The notes below the pieces were generated by a model, which was not told where the DNA came from, did no database searches, and worked only from the letters and a program-made list of their open reading frames with translations. Both the position numbers and the translations under genes were made by a program. DNA of 64,000 bases from Mucilaginibacter glaciei (GTDB lineage: Bacteria; Bacteroidota; Bacteroidia; Sphingobacteriales; Sphingobacteriaceae), in the NCBI RefSeq assembly GCF_014773245.1, contig NZ_JACWMX010000001.1, forward strand, positions 62,001-126,000, in the 5' to 3' direction. Below, piece after piece: positions 17,001 to 24,713 of the stretch. How positions within the stretch are numbered: the stretch's first letter is position 1; every line of letters begins with the position of its first letter.

Positions 17001-18148
17001 TAGAAGCATTTAAGAACCGCAACCGCGATGTTAAACTGACAATGGATGCAGGCCTGCAAACCAGTATCCAGAATTCTATAGCGGCAGATACATCGTTGTT
17101 GGATAACCGCGTATCGGTGGTCATTATGGAGTCGGGTACGGGCGATGTGTTAACATCGGCAGTATACCCTTTACCACCTGTGCGTAACTGGGAAAAACTG
17201 ACCATGAGCTACCAGGAACAAAACCAACTGGCAGGCTGGATGACCACCAGCGATTTAGGTTTTACCGTTGCTACGCAGCCGGGGTCGACCGCCAAATTGG
17301 TTACATCTTTGGCATCATTTAATAAATTAGGGATCGCAGCTGCTGATAAAAAATTCAACGTAGAACCATGGGAGCGTATCCGTACCAAAGGGCTGGAGCC
17401 GGATGAGACCGGATTGATCACCCTGGAACGCGCCGTTGCCAAATCAAATAATGTTTACTTTATCAAGCTGGCCAACCAGGAGCATTTGCAGGAAGATATG
17501 GCTACCCTGTATTTGAAGACAGGTATGTTTTTGCATGGCGTAGGTGGGTATTATTACGGTCGCGACAAGGAAAACGCTGCCCAGGAAGAAAAATGGCGCG
17601 AATTATGGCGCAAAACGGAATTTAATACAAAGCCTAAGTACAACCCTAATAATATCCGCAAAACGCGGGCAAAGGGTATTTCGGGTATGGCTTGGGGCCA
17701 GGGCGAGTTGATCGCGACACCAGCGTCGGTGGCAAGGGTGGCATCGGGAATAGCTAATAATGGTACCCTGCTCAATAACCGTTACGTGCTAAAAGTAAGC
17801 GACTCGACCGTAGCCGTAAAGGCGGGTGTTAAAATAGCTAACGACCCTGCTTACGCCCGGTTGATGCGGGAATATATGATAGAGCAAAGCGCGCCAAAGG
17901 CCTACACGTTAGGCCTTGCCGTAGCGGGTAAGACCGGTACGCCAGAGCGGATCTGGAAAAAACAGCAGATCAATGATGGCTGGTACGTTTTCTTTGCGCC
18001 GAAGGCAAATGGTGCGGGCAATATGGTGGTGTGTGTAAGAATCGAATCGACCCAGGGGTCGTCGGACGCGGTACGGCTTGCGGGAAAACACGTGATACCT
18101 TATTTGCTTAAAAAAGGCTATATTAAAAGCATCGTTGCAAACAACTAA
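14084..18148 (+). CDS. SEDS glycosyltransferase-penicillin-binding protein fusion (RodA/FtsW + class B PBP)
   Basis: A 1354-residue protein predicted to polymerise and cross-link peptidoglycan in one chain. Order: transmembrane helix about 16-36; extracytoplasmic region with a Cna-B/carboxypeptidase-regulatory-like unit (ISGSIVNKKQPVSGVLIRM to FKVLPLQPGYQ); SEDS domain of about ten helices (about 315-775) with FQPSEIVKYL, LGDLGPAMVV, PEAHTDMI with the expected catalytic Asp660, MGEEFGW, and LPFQSYGGSSL; another helix near 790; then a PBP part starting NLYDRDGVLLA (about 838). The transpeptidase triad is complete: S1068-T-A-K1071, S1121-N-N, K1283-T-G. SEDS and PBP partners are normally separate proteins. 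Flanking kinases, PP2C and FHA genes imply phospho-control. Start overlaps the phosphatase gene. Confidence 0.95.
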   Translation: MEPDKPLTVSRLKERLFLLLIAALFLFLFFRLFTVLQLRFADVDKRLQDGTMVNLNAKDPAGQTKAMLTRGYYLDDKRDIDLITTTIANNIGTGQKIDNIGELNKRKYYLVADDAFANGGESFKSRVAASRSLLGYTGDDSVRFEQEKKSPPSLSASADLAMGNYSISGSIVNKKQPVSGVLIRMDMILPQDSIYNDEEVQDVKLITEQSNGIKKVFLPDSAGKRHLQELTAYARTDAAGNYSFKNLPTGKAFKVLPLQPGYQFGTSQGVENLDEDVSFTFSQSPHTIKLFSTRDFNILKKEKSFIIRTPAEFNQSFWIIAGCFVGMFLLVHIILSWKFSTADQLILPVVMLLAGMSFLTLLSLQDPLRDRFFAKDTLVYLGIGLFAIIVILQFNLRRFTPDSWIYRMLVFRNNRNAANGWPWVALAATLLALTIRFGTGPEGSGVKVNLFGFQPSEIVKYLIILFLAGFFAANEKLISEYTSWTKRWSFFSFALIAILVTLLLFLLLGDLGPAMVVCFTFIALFSFSRGDFMFMAGAVVLYVIVSWFIKNVWLSALITGGIAGFVMFFKRRSLSESAIMVLIIMAAFLTIDQIPYLGKVFPGPVQRLVDRKAIWQDAWNNEVYGGDQVANGLWAMSSGGVSGQGVGEGFAKTIPEAHTDMILPSMGEEFGWTGIACIFILFLLYLHRSIIIGRRTGTPFLFYLCAGIGISTFVQFLLIAGGSTGALPLSGVSLPFQSYGGSSLVANLLASGFLLSASLVRGTPVQMNYIAKQQDKNLVPALIAACMGIVLLAVNVSRYSFDNKKWVVKPSLVADKSGARMFSYNPRIAILMNRLQAGNLYDRDGVLLATSKPDMVRKQRAKLANAGAQGYNIDSAMHKRLDRYYPFEEQMFFWTGDANTGVFNGSSNGYFAEYEHAAELRGFKLPTKNFNITANRYREDRFLARGVKEMTVVQKDYSALSPLLLAGINSPEVEAFKNRNRDVKLTMDAGLQTSIQNSIAADTSLLDNRVSVVIMESGTGDVLTSAVYPLPPVRNWEKLTMSYQEQNQLAGWMTTSDLGFTVATQPGSTAKLVTSLASFNKLGIAAADKKFNVEPWERIRTKGLEPDETGLITLERAVAKSNNVYFIKLANQEHLQEDMATLYLKTGMFLHGVGGYYYGRDKENAAQEEKWRELWRKTEFNTKPKYNPNNIRKTRAKGISGMAWGQGELIATPASVARVASGIANNGTLLNNRYVLKVSDSTVAVKAGVKIANDPAYARLMREYMIEQSAPKAYTLGLAVAGKTGTPERIWKKQQINDGWYVFFAPKANGAGNMVVCVRIESTQGSSDAVRLAGKHVIPYLLKKGYIKSIVANN

Positions 18149-18214
18149 ATAGTGGCAGGGTTATGCAATATATTAACAGGTTTATAGGTTCAATAAATAC
18201 TACTTATCGGAATA

Positions 18215-19006
18215 ATGTTTAATTTATTTAAAAGCGATAACGAAGATCGCCCGGCAGATGTAAAAGGCATCCGTTATGAACTGCTACAGTTTGTAAAGCA
18301 GGAATTGCAGAAAGCTGAAGGTGGCGAAGGCGGGAATATTAAAGGCTTGAACCTGTATATCACCTGCGCGGCGTCAGACTGTGCGCTTTATGAAGCCGCT
18401 GTTTATGCCGATGAGCCGGAGGTTTTTAAGGACGAAGTGCAGCGCATTGCCGACGATTACGCCGTTGCCCTGCCCGAAAGCTGGACGATGGAAGTAGTGC
18501 TTAACGAGGAATTTCCTGATGAGGCGGTTAAATCCACTAAACTGGATGCTGCGTTCTTTATTAAAACCAATAAAAACTTCATCAAGCAAAGTGCATCCGG
18601 CTACATTCGTGCGCTAAGTGGCGAAACGGATAAGCCGGAATATCATATCACATCAGATATCGACAAACTAAACATTGGCCGCGATAAAAAGGCGCAGGGC
18701 GATGACGGTTTTTTCCGCACCAATGTCATTGCCTTCCCGTCGGATAGTAACGACCCGGCTAATAAATATGTGAGTCGTCAGCATGCCCATTTGGAGTGGA
18801 ACAACGATATGGGCAAGTTTATGATCTTTGCCGACGAGGGTGGCGTACCGCCCCGCAACAAGATCAAGATCCGCAGTGAAAAAATTGAGGGCGTGATCAA
18901 ACTAAGTTCAACCAGTATCGGTCACCAACTGTTAGAGGGCGATCAGATCATTCTGGGCGAATCGGCCGTTTTAGAATTTAGCTATCAACCCGCCACGAAT
19001 GAGTAA
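18215..19006 (+). CDS. FHA-domain protein
   Basis: A 263-residue cytoplasmic protein. The N-terminal 130 residues are an unrecognised alpha/beta domain. The C-terminal half is an FHA domain: LNIGRDKK (Gly-Arg), NKYVSRQHAHLEW (Ser-Arg-x-His), FMIFADEGGVPPRNKIKI, and LLEGDQIILGESAVLEFSY. Unlike the FHA-like protein at 11584, all phosphothreonine-binding positions look present, so it should bind a phosphorylated partner, probably a kinase or the SEDS-PBP fusion (inference). It follows the fusion gene by 66 bp and overlaps the second kinase gene by 8 bp. Confidence 0.9.
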   Translation: MFNLFKSDNEDRPADVKGIRYELLQFVKQELQKAEGGEGGNIKGLNLYITCAASDCALYEAAVYADEPEVFKDEVQRIADDYAVALPESWTMEVVLNEEFPDEAVKSTKLDAAFFIKTNKNFIKQSASGYIRALSGETDKPEYHITSDIDKLNIGRDKKAQGDDGFFRTNVIAFPSDSNDPANKYVSRQHAHLEWNNDMGKFMIFADEGGVPPRNKIKIRSEKIEGVIKLSSTSIGHQLLEGDQIILGESAVLEFSYQPATNE

Positions 19007-20414
19007 AGTTTTTACAATAACAGAAGGTTTAGAGAACCTGGGTGCCCTGCGCACCGGTGGTCAGGGTTCGGTATATAAGGGGCGTCGCATGGGGCCTATA
19101 CTCACTGCTGTGAAGCTGCTGCCTACTCCCATCTATACCGAAAGCGACGAAGATAAAAATTACCGAAATTTTAAAAACGAAGTAGCTAAACTTCAAAAGG
19201 TAAACGAGGTAGCTAATCCCAACGTAGTTAAGTTCTTGAGCTCGGGCATTACCGAGAGCGGATCTTTGCCCTACATTGAGATGGAGTATATTGAGGGCCC
19301 CGATCTTTGCGAACTGCTGCAGCCTCCTCACGAAAAGATCTTTATGCTGCAGGAGGTGATCCGGGTGGCTTACCAATTAGCCAACGCTTTGGCGCACTGC
19401 CACCAGGTAGGTATTAAGCATGGCGACATCAAAAGCAATAACGTAAAATATAACGTACAAACCGGCAACTATGTACTGCTTGATTTTGGCCTGGCCATTA
19501 TGAGCGAAGAGCAGCGCCGTACCAGTATCCGCAACGCGGGCGCAATAGAATTTATGGCCCCGGAACAGCAGGAGGGTGAAATGCTGCTGCAAACGGATGT
19601 TTACAGTTACGGCATAGTGATGTATGAGTTGCTCACCGGTTGTGTGCCGTTTCCATTACAGGGCAACAATGAAACCGGCCGTAACACGGTAATGATTGCC
19701 CATCTGGAAACCCCCGTGCCCGATCTGGTAACTGCCCGCAGGGCCGCCTTGCCGCAAAGCTGGGACGATGCCAAGCAAGCTGTTGAACTGCATGTGCCCC
19801 AATGGTTATTACAAGTGGTAAGCAAATGCCTGGAGAAAAAACCCGGCGACAGGTTTAATAGTGCCGTTGAATTGAAGGAAGCTATTGTTAGCGGTAGCTT
19901 ATCGGGCGATAAGCAGGGCCAGCAAAGCATCCTGTTAACAGAAAACGAACGCTTGAAAGATGAACTCGCGCAGCTGCAGCAAAGCGATGGTGAAAAAGAT
20001 AAATTGATCCGGTCGGTAGAATCTATCGCTATAGCGGCAGGGGCCACGTACAACAAAGCAGAGGGCAGGTATGAGCAGAACCGGACTTTAAAGGTTGTGC
20101 CTAAAAACGTGTTTACCGGTGTGGTAGTAGCAGCCGTTTTTTTTATGGCTTTAGCAGTTTACGCCTTTGTTACCAAAGCACCTAATGTAATTGATAACCG
20201 CCCAATTTATACATCGGGTAAAGGTTATTTGCACCCACCCTATATAGCAATGCCCTATACCCAGGATAACCTTGCGGTAGATGCCATTACTGCCGCCGAA
20301 ATAAAGCGGGTTGCTGCCAAAAGACGACGCGTGGTTGCTGATTCGATTGCTGCGGCTAAAGCAAGGGCTAACCCGGTTAAAAGAAAACGAAAGAAATTCC
20401 TGGGGATTTTTTAA
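18999..20414 (+). CDS. Membrane-anchored Ser/Thr protein kinase (second paralogue)
   Basis: A 471-residue Hanks-type kinase with the same architecture as the one at 10138: TGGQGSVYKG at 19-28, Lys39, HGDIKSNN with Asp143, DFG at 162-164, FMAPEQ, coiled coil about 310-330, transmembrane helix about 371-390, and a basic C-terminal tail ending in an RKRKKFLGIF-like stretch. It is also non-RD. The strong N-terminal identity to the first kinase with divergence beyond the kinase core suggests duplication within the locus, with the tails specialised. It ends the operon and overlaps the convergent gene at 20411 by 4 bp, leaving no room for a terminator of its own between them. Confidence 0.95.
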   Translation: MSKVFTITEGLENLGALRTGGQGSVYKGRRMGPILTAVKLLPTPIYTESDEDKNYRNFKNEVAKLQKVNEVANPNVVKFLSSGITESGSLPYIEMEYIEGPDLCELLQPPHEKIFMLQEVIRVAYQLANALAHCHQVGIKHGDIKSNNVKYNVQTGNYVLLDFGLAIMSEEQRRTSIRNAGAIEFMAPEQQEGEMLLQTDVYSYGIVMYELLTGCVPFPLQGNNETGRNTVMIAHLETPVPDLVTARRAALPQSWDDAKQAVELHVPQWLLQVVSKCLEKKPGDRFNSAVELKEAIVSGSLSGDKQGQQSILLTENERLKDELAQLQQSDGEKDKLIRSVESIAIAAGATYNKAEGRYEQNRTLKVVPKNVFTGVVVAAVFFMALAVYAFVTKAPNVIDNRPIYTSGKGYLHPPYIAMPYTQDNLAVDAITAAEIKRVAAKRRRVVADSIAAAKARANPVKRKRKKFLGIF

Positions 20415-21598
20415 AACCCGCCGCTCGATCCGCCGCCGCCCGCACTGCCACCGCCAAAGTGATAACCATCATCAGCAGGTGGGCTACCATGGGCGTGTGC
20501 CGCCGTTTCGCCGATGATCAGCGACTCGATCCTTAAGTTATCCCATTTATTAATATCATCTGGTTCCTGGTAGGTAATGCCGTGTTTTGGTGTTTTTAAA
20601 TATCGGATGATGCCGAATGATACTGTCAAAAGTAACGCGCCCCCAATCGTTAGCATCACTTCCAGCGGGAGCAGGTGGTAATAGCTGCGGAAGGAGTAGA
20701 TGGCCGCAACTATTAAAAGCATGCCCAGCCTTACCGGCATCGTTTGCTTTTTGATGATCCCTAAATAAAGGTAAACAATCGGTACAACAAACGTCCAGAT
20801 CCAGAAAATAAAGCCGAAAGGTATGCTGGTGTTCGTAGCATCATCCAGATTGTTTAATTTATTATTCAACCTGTTTACCACTAAATAGTTACCGGCGGCG
20901 TAAAGCACCACCAGGCAGGTGATCTTCATAATGAGTAGGCAGTTTTCATAATAAACAGCATCCGTTTTTTTGGCCAGTTTAAGCAGCAGGGCATAAGCCG
21001 CACCGGCGGCCAGCATCATCATAAAAGGCATGGTAGCCAAACCAAAAGAACCAACTTTTTGCCACCCAAAAAATACTACCGCGAAAAAAGATAAGCAGGT
21101 AATTACTCCGGTAAGCATATCTGCAAAGCGAAGCGTTAAAAAACCACCTATTAGGAATAGGATAGTCGCGTCGGCCATCAAAGCGGATTGATGGCCGTTT
21201 AAATCTTCAACTAACCAAATTAAACCGCCTGCCACTAAACCTCCGGAGGTGTAAAGCAACGCATTATCAGAACCAGAGTGGAACAGGCTTTTCTCGCGCA
21301 TTAACAACTCCAGGCCGATGTATACCAGAATGCCCAATACAAGTGGCCACACAAAAGTATCAAGCACACCCGCGCCCGCGATCAATAGTGTAACAAAACC
21401 CGCACCCATACTTATGGTAAACAACGTAAGGATGAACAAGCCAATGGTTGTGAAAACACCGGGCGTATAAAGGCCAACGGGATATTGTCGCCGGATCAGC
21501 CACAATTCATCGACAGTGATACAACCGGAGCGTTGGTCTTTTTCTGCTTGCTTGACAATCCGTAGGTTGTCAATCCATTCTTTGTTAAAAACGATCAT
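20411..21598 (-). CDS. Multi-pass membrane protein with Gly/Ser-rich tail, unknown function
   Basis: A 395-residue protein with a 45-residue soluble N-terminus, about nine transmembrane segments, and a cytoplasmic or exposed tail ending FGGGSAGGGGSSGGF. Such Gly-rich C-termini occur in several membrane-associated bacterial families, but no family is claimed here. It overlaps the preceding DUF2157-like gene by 14 bp, so the two are co-translated and may form one complex. It is convergent with the second kinase gene. Confidence 0.7.
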   Translation of the reverse strand: MIVFNKEWIDNLRIVKQAEKDQRSGCITVDELWLIRRQYPVGLYTPGVFTTIGLFILTLFTISMGAGFVTLLIAGAGVLDTFVWPLVLGILVYIGLELLMREKSLFHSGSDNALLYTSGGLVAGGLIWLVEDLNGHQSALMADATILFLIGGFLTLRFADMLTGVITCLSFFAVVFFGWQKVGSFGLATMPFMMMLAAGAAYALLLKLAKKTDAVYYENCLLIMKITCLVVLYAAGNYLVVNRLNNKLNNLDDATNTSIPFGFIFWIWTFVVPIVYLYLGIIKKQTMPVRLGMLLIVAAIYSFRSYYHLLPLEVMLTIGGALLLTVSFGIIRYLKTPKHGITYQEPDDINKWDNLRIESLIIGETAAHAHGSPPADDGYHFGGGSAGGGGSSGGF

Positions 21599-22574
21599 GT
21601 CCCCGCATTTTTTTACTTAATTCTATTAACAGAAGTATCAGTCCAACTCCCGAGAGCAGGAATGCCAGTATACCGACGGAAAAGGCTTCGCCACTTTGGA
21701 ATAACATACAAAGCCTTACAATCAGGCAGCAAACGCCAAAATAACCATACAAAACGGTGATTACCATAAAATAGTAAGAAAGTGTTTTAAGGCTGTCGAA
21801 GTATAAATAAGCCGTTAAGGCAATTACCCCGGCCAAAAACAGCAGGTCGGTGCCCTTTTGGTAGTTATAAAAATAACCTGCGTAAAGCGCGATGTAGGTC
21901 ACATGCACACCATAATGGTGGTAGCTGAACTTAAAATGCTTTTTAAAGTCGTACCGCTGGGTTAAAAAGCCAGCTATTAATAATAATACACCAAAGGTAA
22001 GGTAAGTGCCTATAATGGTTTGGCTGTTAAAGGTGCCATAACTCAATAGCTTTTTTGGGGTAACGGTAAGCCCCATCCATAAGCCAAGGCTTACTATTGC
22101 CATGCTCAAAATGCCCAGATGATCAAACCGATGAGCGATATAAAACAACGCCAGCATAGGGAACAGCGTTGCTAACCCATAGTTATTGCCGAAGATATTG
22201 TATTGATATTGAATGTAGCCCGCAAAAGATACCATGGTAATAGCGCCCAGCAGCAATACGTAATCAAATGAAGTGTTTGGCGATGCGACCTTGTCTTTAC
22301 TAAATGGCAACACATGTTTACTGCAATAAAAAAAGCTGCTTGCACTCACCAAGGCTATCAAAGCTAAAATTACCTGGTGGCCAATGGTGTCGATATTTTT
22401 ATAGATGAGCGTACCCAACCCGCCAGACAGGAGCGTAACCCCCAGGTACAGGATAGTTTTAAGTTCCCAATGCAGGGAAAATAATACATTTTGATGTTTG
22501 TGCTTAACCTTTTCAAAAGAAGCATCGCTAATGATGCCTTGCTCGTGCAGTTGCCTGTAAAACTCGGGTTCCAA
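21585..22574 (-). CDS. DUF2157-like multi-pass membrane protein
   Basis: A 329-residue protein whose first 35 residues are soluble (MEPEFYRQLHEQGIISDASF) and are followed by about nine to ten transmembrane helices. The soluble helix pair followed by many short helices matches DUF2157 proteins; function unknown. It is the first gene of a two-gene minus-strand operon with 20411-21598. Confidence 0.7.
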   Translation of the reverse strand: MEPEFYRQLHEQGIISDASFEKVKHKHQNVLFSLHWELKTILYLGVTLLSGGLGTLIYKNIDTIGHQVILALIALVSASSFFYCSKHVLPFSKDKVASPNTSFDYVLLLGAITMVSFAGYIQYQYNIFGNNYGLATLFPMLALFYIAHRFDHLGILSMAIVSLGLWMGLTVTPKKLLSYGTFNSQTIIGTYLTFGVLLLIAGFLTQRYDFKKHFKFSYHHYGVHVTYIALYAGYFYNYQKGTDLLFLAGVIALTAYLYFDSLKTLSYYFMVITVLYGYFGVCCLIVRLCMLFQSGEAFSVGILAFLLSGVGLILLLIELSKKMRGHDRF

Positions 22575-22898
22575 TAATTTATGCAGCAGGTTTAGTGGCC
22601 ACTTTTAAAGATAATAAAGAAAACTAATATCCGTGCAATATTACCGGTTTAAACTTAACCAAGCCCGGTCATCAAAAAACACCAACAGCTATAACCGCCC
22701 GACGAATAGCCACCTGTAACCGATGGGCATTTAAAAACAACCGACCGGATGCGAAAAGGGGGCTCGTCGGGTTTAAAGAGCCCGCGGTCTATTTGTTTGC
22801 GCGCTCCGTCTATCGCATTTTAAGGGTGTAAACGATTGTTGTTCTTTTGTTTAACAAATCAAACGGAAATAATAATTAACAAATAAAGAATTACAATC
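22575..22898. other. Intergenic region between divergent genes, 324 bp
   Basis: No supported ORF. It contains a GGGCTC (22760-22765) / GAGCCC (22778-22783) inverted repeat and should hold promoters for the DUF2157-like operon and for the small secreted protein at 22899. No canonical TAnnTTTG was recognised with confidence. Confidence 0.5.
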
Positions 22899-23258
22899 AT
22901 GAAAAAGTCAATCACTCTATTAGCCTTAATTTTAACATTAAGTTCAGCATTATTCGCTAAAACAACACCTGCTGATGAACTGATCACCATCAACCCTTTG
23001 CGTACTGCACTGGGTGTAGGTATCAGCGTAAATGCCAACGATGCGAGCCGCTCTGTCGTTAGGATTTATAACGCCGATAACACAATTCAATTTATTGATC
23101 AGCTGGCCAAAAAAGGCACGGCTGCAAAAGCGTACATATTAAAAGATCTGGAAGACGGTAACTACACAATTGAGGTAGCTACAAAAAATCAGGTTGTTAA
23201 AAAGCAGATCCATGTTTATAACGAGGATGGAAAAAAATCCTTTTTTATTTTTCAATAA
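22899..23258 (+). CDS. Small secreted protein of unknown function
   Basis: A 119-residue protein with a signal peptide (MKKSITLLALILTLSSALFA) and a mature domain of about 98 residues with alternating beta-strand pattern (LGVGISVNANDASRSVVRIY, AYILKDLEDGNYTIEV, QIHVYNEDGKKSFFIFQ). The GNYTIEV segment resembles the closing strands of Ig-like or T9SS-type sorting domains, but it lacks a clear sorting signal. Monocistronic with its own terminator. Confidence 0.75.
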   Translation: MKKSITLLALILTLSSALFAKTTPADELITINPLRTALGVGISVNANDASRSVVRIYNADNTIQFIDQLAKKGTAAKAYILKDLEDGNYTIEVATKNQVVKKQIHVYNEDGKKSFFIFQ

Positions 23259-23281
23259 GTGTTAAGCCCTGCTAATCTAAA

Positions 23282-23310
23282 GGTCCGGCTATATAAGCCG
23301 GGCCTTTTTT
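23282..23310 (+). terminator. Rho-independent terminator after the small secreted protein gene
   Basis: GGTCCGGCT pairs with AGCCGGGCC (one G-T pair), then a run of six T. Confidence 0.85.
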
Positions 23311-23363
23311 AGTTTCTCTTGATCTGCAAAAAAATAACGGCTCTTCTTGGCATTGGCTATTCA

Positions 23364-23391
23364 TCGACACAAAGCCGTTATCTACCGATAC
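23364..23391 (+). promoter_or_regulatory. Predicted LytTR operator, site 1 (upstream of the LytS-type kinase)
   Basis: TCGACAC at 23364-23370 and CCGATAC at 23385-23391, start points 21 bp apart. The second half-site ends 27 bp before TAAATTTG (23419-23426). The same pair, spacing and promoter distance recur upstream of 25704, 32857 and 34088. LytTR regulators are known to bind two direct repeats about two helical turns apart. Confidence 0.75.
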
Positions 23392-23418
23392 ATTTCTATG
23401 CTGCGCGCCGTAGCCAAA

Positions 23419-23426
23419 TAAATTTG
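23419..23426 (+). promoter_or_regulatory. -7 element for the LytS/LytTR operon
   Basis: TAAATTTG, an exact match to TAnnTTTG. It is placed just downstream of LytTR site 1, a position suited to activation. Leader about 85 nt. Confidence 0.6.
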
Positions 23427-23519
23427 TGGTGCTAAATAGATTTACGGCAGCGTATATTATATTTACTCGATATTATACAGCCGGTTGTTGCATTATGCAA
23501 AAGGCGTTTAGCACGCAAA

Positions 23520-24713
23520 ATGTTCAAATTTAAATTAAGTACCACTATAATCCATATTACCGGCTGGCTGCTTTTTTTGCTGTTGCCTGTGTTATTTTTA
23601 AATAGTGGCAACAAGTCGGGCAGTGCGTTGCTGCTGTTCTCATCGCCGTTTTACTGGCTGTTCGCTATCACCTATCTGGCGCTGTTTTACTTTAATATCT
23701 GGTATGCCATACCGGCTTTCTTTCTTAAAGGCAGGTATTTGATCTATGGTGTGCTGGTTTTGATAACGTTTGGCGGTGTATTCTTTTTGCAACCCTTTGA
23801 TAAATTGTTGGTGCATAACCCGCGCTTTCAGCAGCAAATGGAGGCCGCAGCAACCCGGCAAGATTCTGTGATGCAGGCAGCTGCACAGTCAAGACCCAGA
23901 ATTGCCTTAAAGGGTTTTGATACCGTATCATTACCCTTTGGCCCGTTGCCAAACCAGGACCTACGGATGCAGGAGCCTATAAAAAAGCAGTTTAAGCTTA
24001 ACCCCTTGTGGGAACATTCTAAACCGGTAGATATAGTGAGCCTGGTGCTGTTCTTTATAATTACGGCGTTAGCCTTGTCGGTCCGGACCGTTGAGCAGTG
24101 GCGTACTACCGAGCAGAAGGTGATCAAAACAGAGTCTGAAAAAGTAACCGCCGAACTGTCTTTCTTAAAAGCGCAGATCAACCCGCATTTTTTGTTCAAT
24201 ACACTTAATAATATCTACACGTTATCGGTCATGAACAGCAAGCACACGTCTGAAAGTATCATGAAACTGAGCAATATTATGCGATACGTAACAGACGATG
24301 TTACCCGCGATTTTGTACCGCTGAACGACGATCTGAAATGTATTAAAGATTACATCGACCTGCAGAAACTACGCCTTGGTCCTAAAACCATAGTCACCTT
24401 TAATATTACCGGTGATACCGCGGGCCGCCAGATAGTGCCGCTTATCCTGATGTCGTTTGTAGAGAATACGTTTAAATACGGCATTAGCAAGAAAGAGCAA
24501 AGCGAGATAGTGATAGATATAAAAGCAGAGGTGGGGAGTATCATTTTCTTTTGCCAAAATAAGATCTTTAACCGCCAGATAACCGAGCGGTCGGGAATAG
24601 GTATAGCCAATACCAAGCAGCGCCTGCAACACCTTTACGCCGGTAAATATATGCTGAACATCCGCGAAGCCGATGAGTTTTTCAGGGTAGACCTGGTTTT
24701 AAAAGATGGATAA
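23520..24713 (+). CDS. LytS/YehU-type sensor histidine kinase
   Basis: A 397-residue membrane kinase. About four transmembrane segments are recognisable (near 10-30, 42-60, 68-88, 172-190) with a roughly 80-residue loop between the third and fourth. Then a short coiled coil and the His_kinase motif SFLKAQINPHFLFNTLNNIY carrying the phospho-accepting His, a VENTFKYG N box, and a GIGIANTKQRLQHLY G box. This is the family that pairs with LytTR regulators. The regulator gene follows with an 8-bp overlap. A predicted LytTR operator lies upstream, so the pair is probably autoregulated (inference). Confidence 0.94.
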   Translation: MFKFKLSTTIIHITGWLLFLLLPVLFLNSGNKSGSALLLFSSPFYWLFAITYLALFYFNIWYAIPAFFLKGRYLIYGVLVLITFGGVFFLQPFDKLLVHNPRFQQQMEAAATRQDSVMQAAAQSRPRIALKGFDTVSLPFGPLPNQDLRMQEPIKKQFKLNPLWEHSKPVDIVSLVLFFIITALALSVRTVEQWRTTEQKVIKTESEKVTAELSFLKAQINPHFLFNTLNNIYTLSVMNSKHTSESIMKLSNIMRYVTDDVTRDFVPLNDDLKCIKDYIDLQKLRLGPKTIVTFNITGDTAGRQIVPLILMSFVENTFKYGISKKEQSEIVIDIKAEVGSIIFFCQNKIFNRQITERSGIGIANTKQRLQHLYAGKYMLNIREADEFFRVDLVLKDG

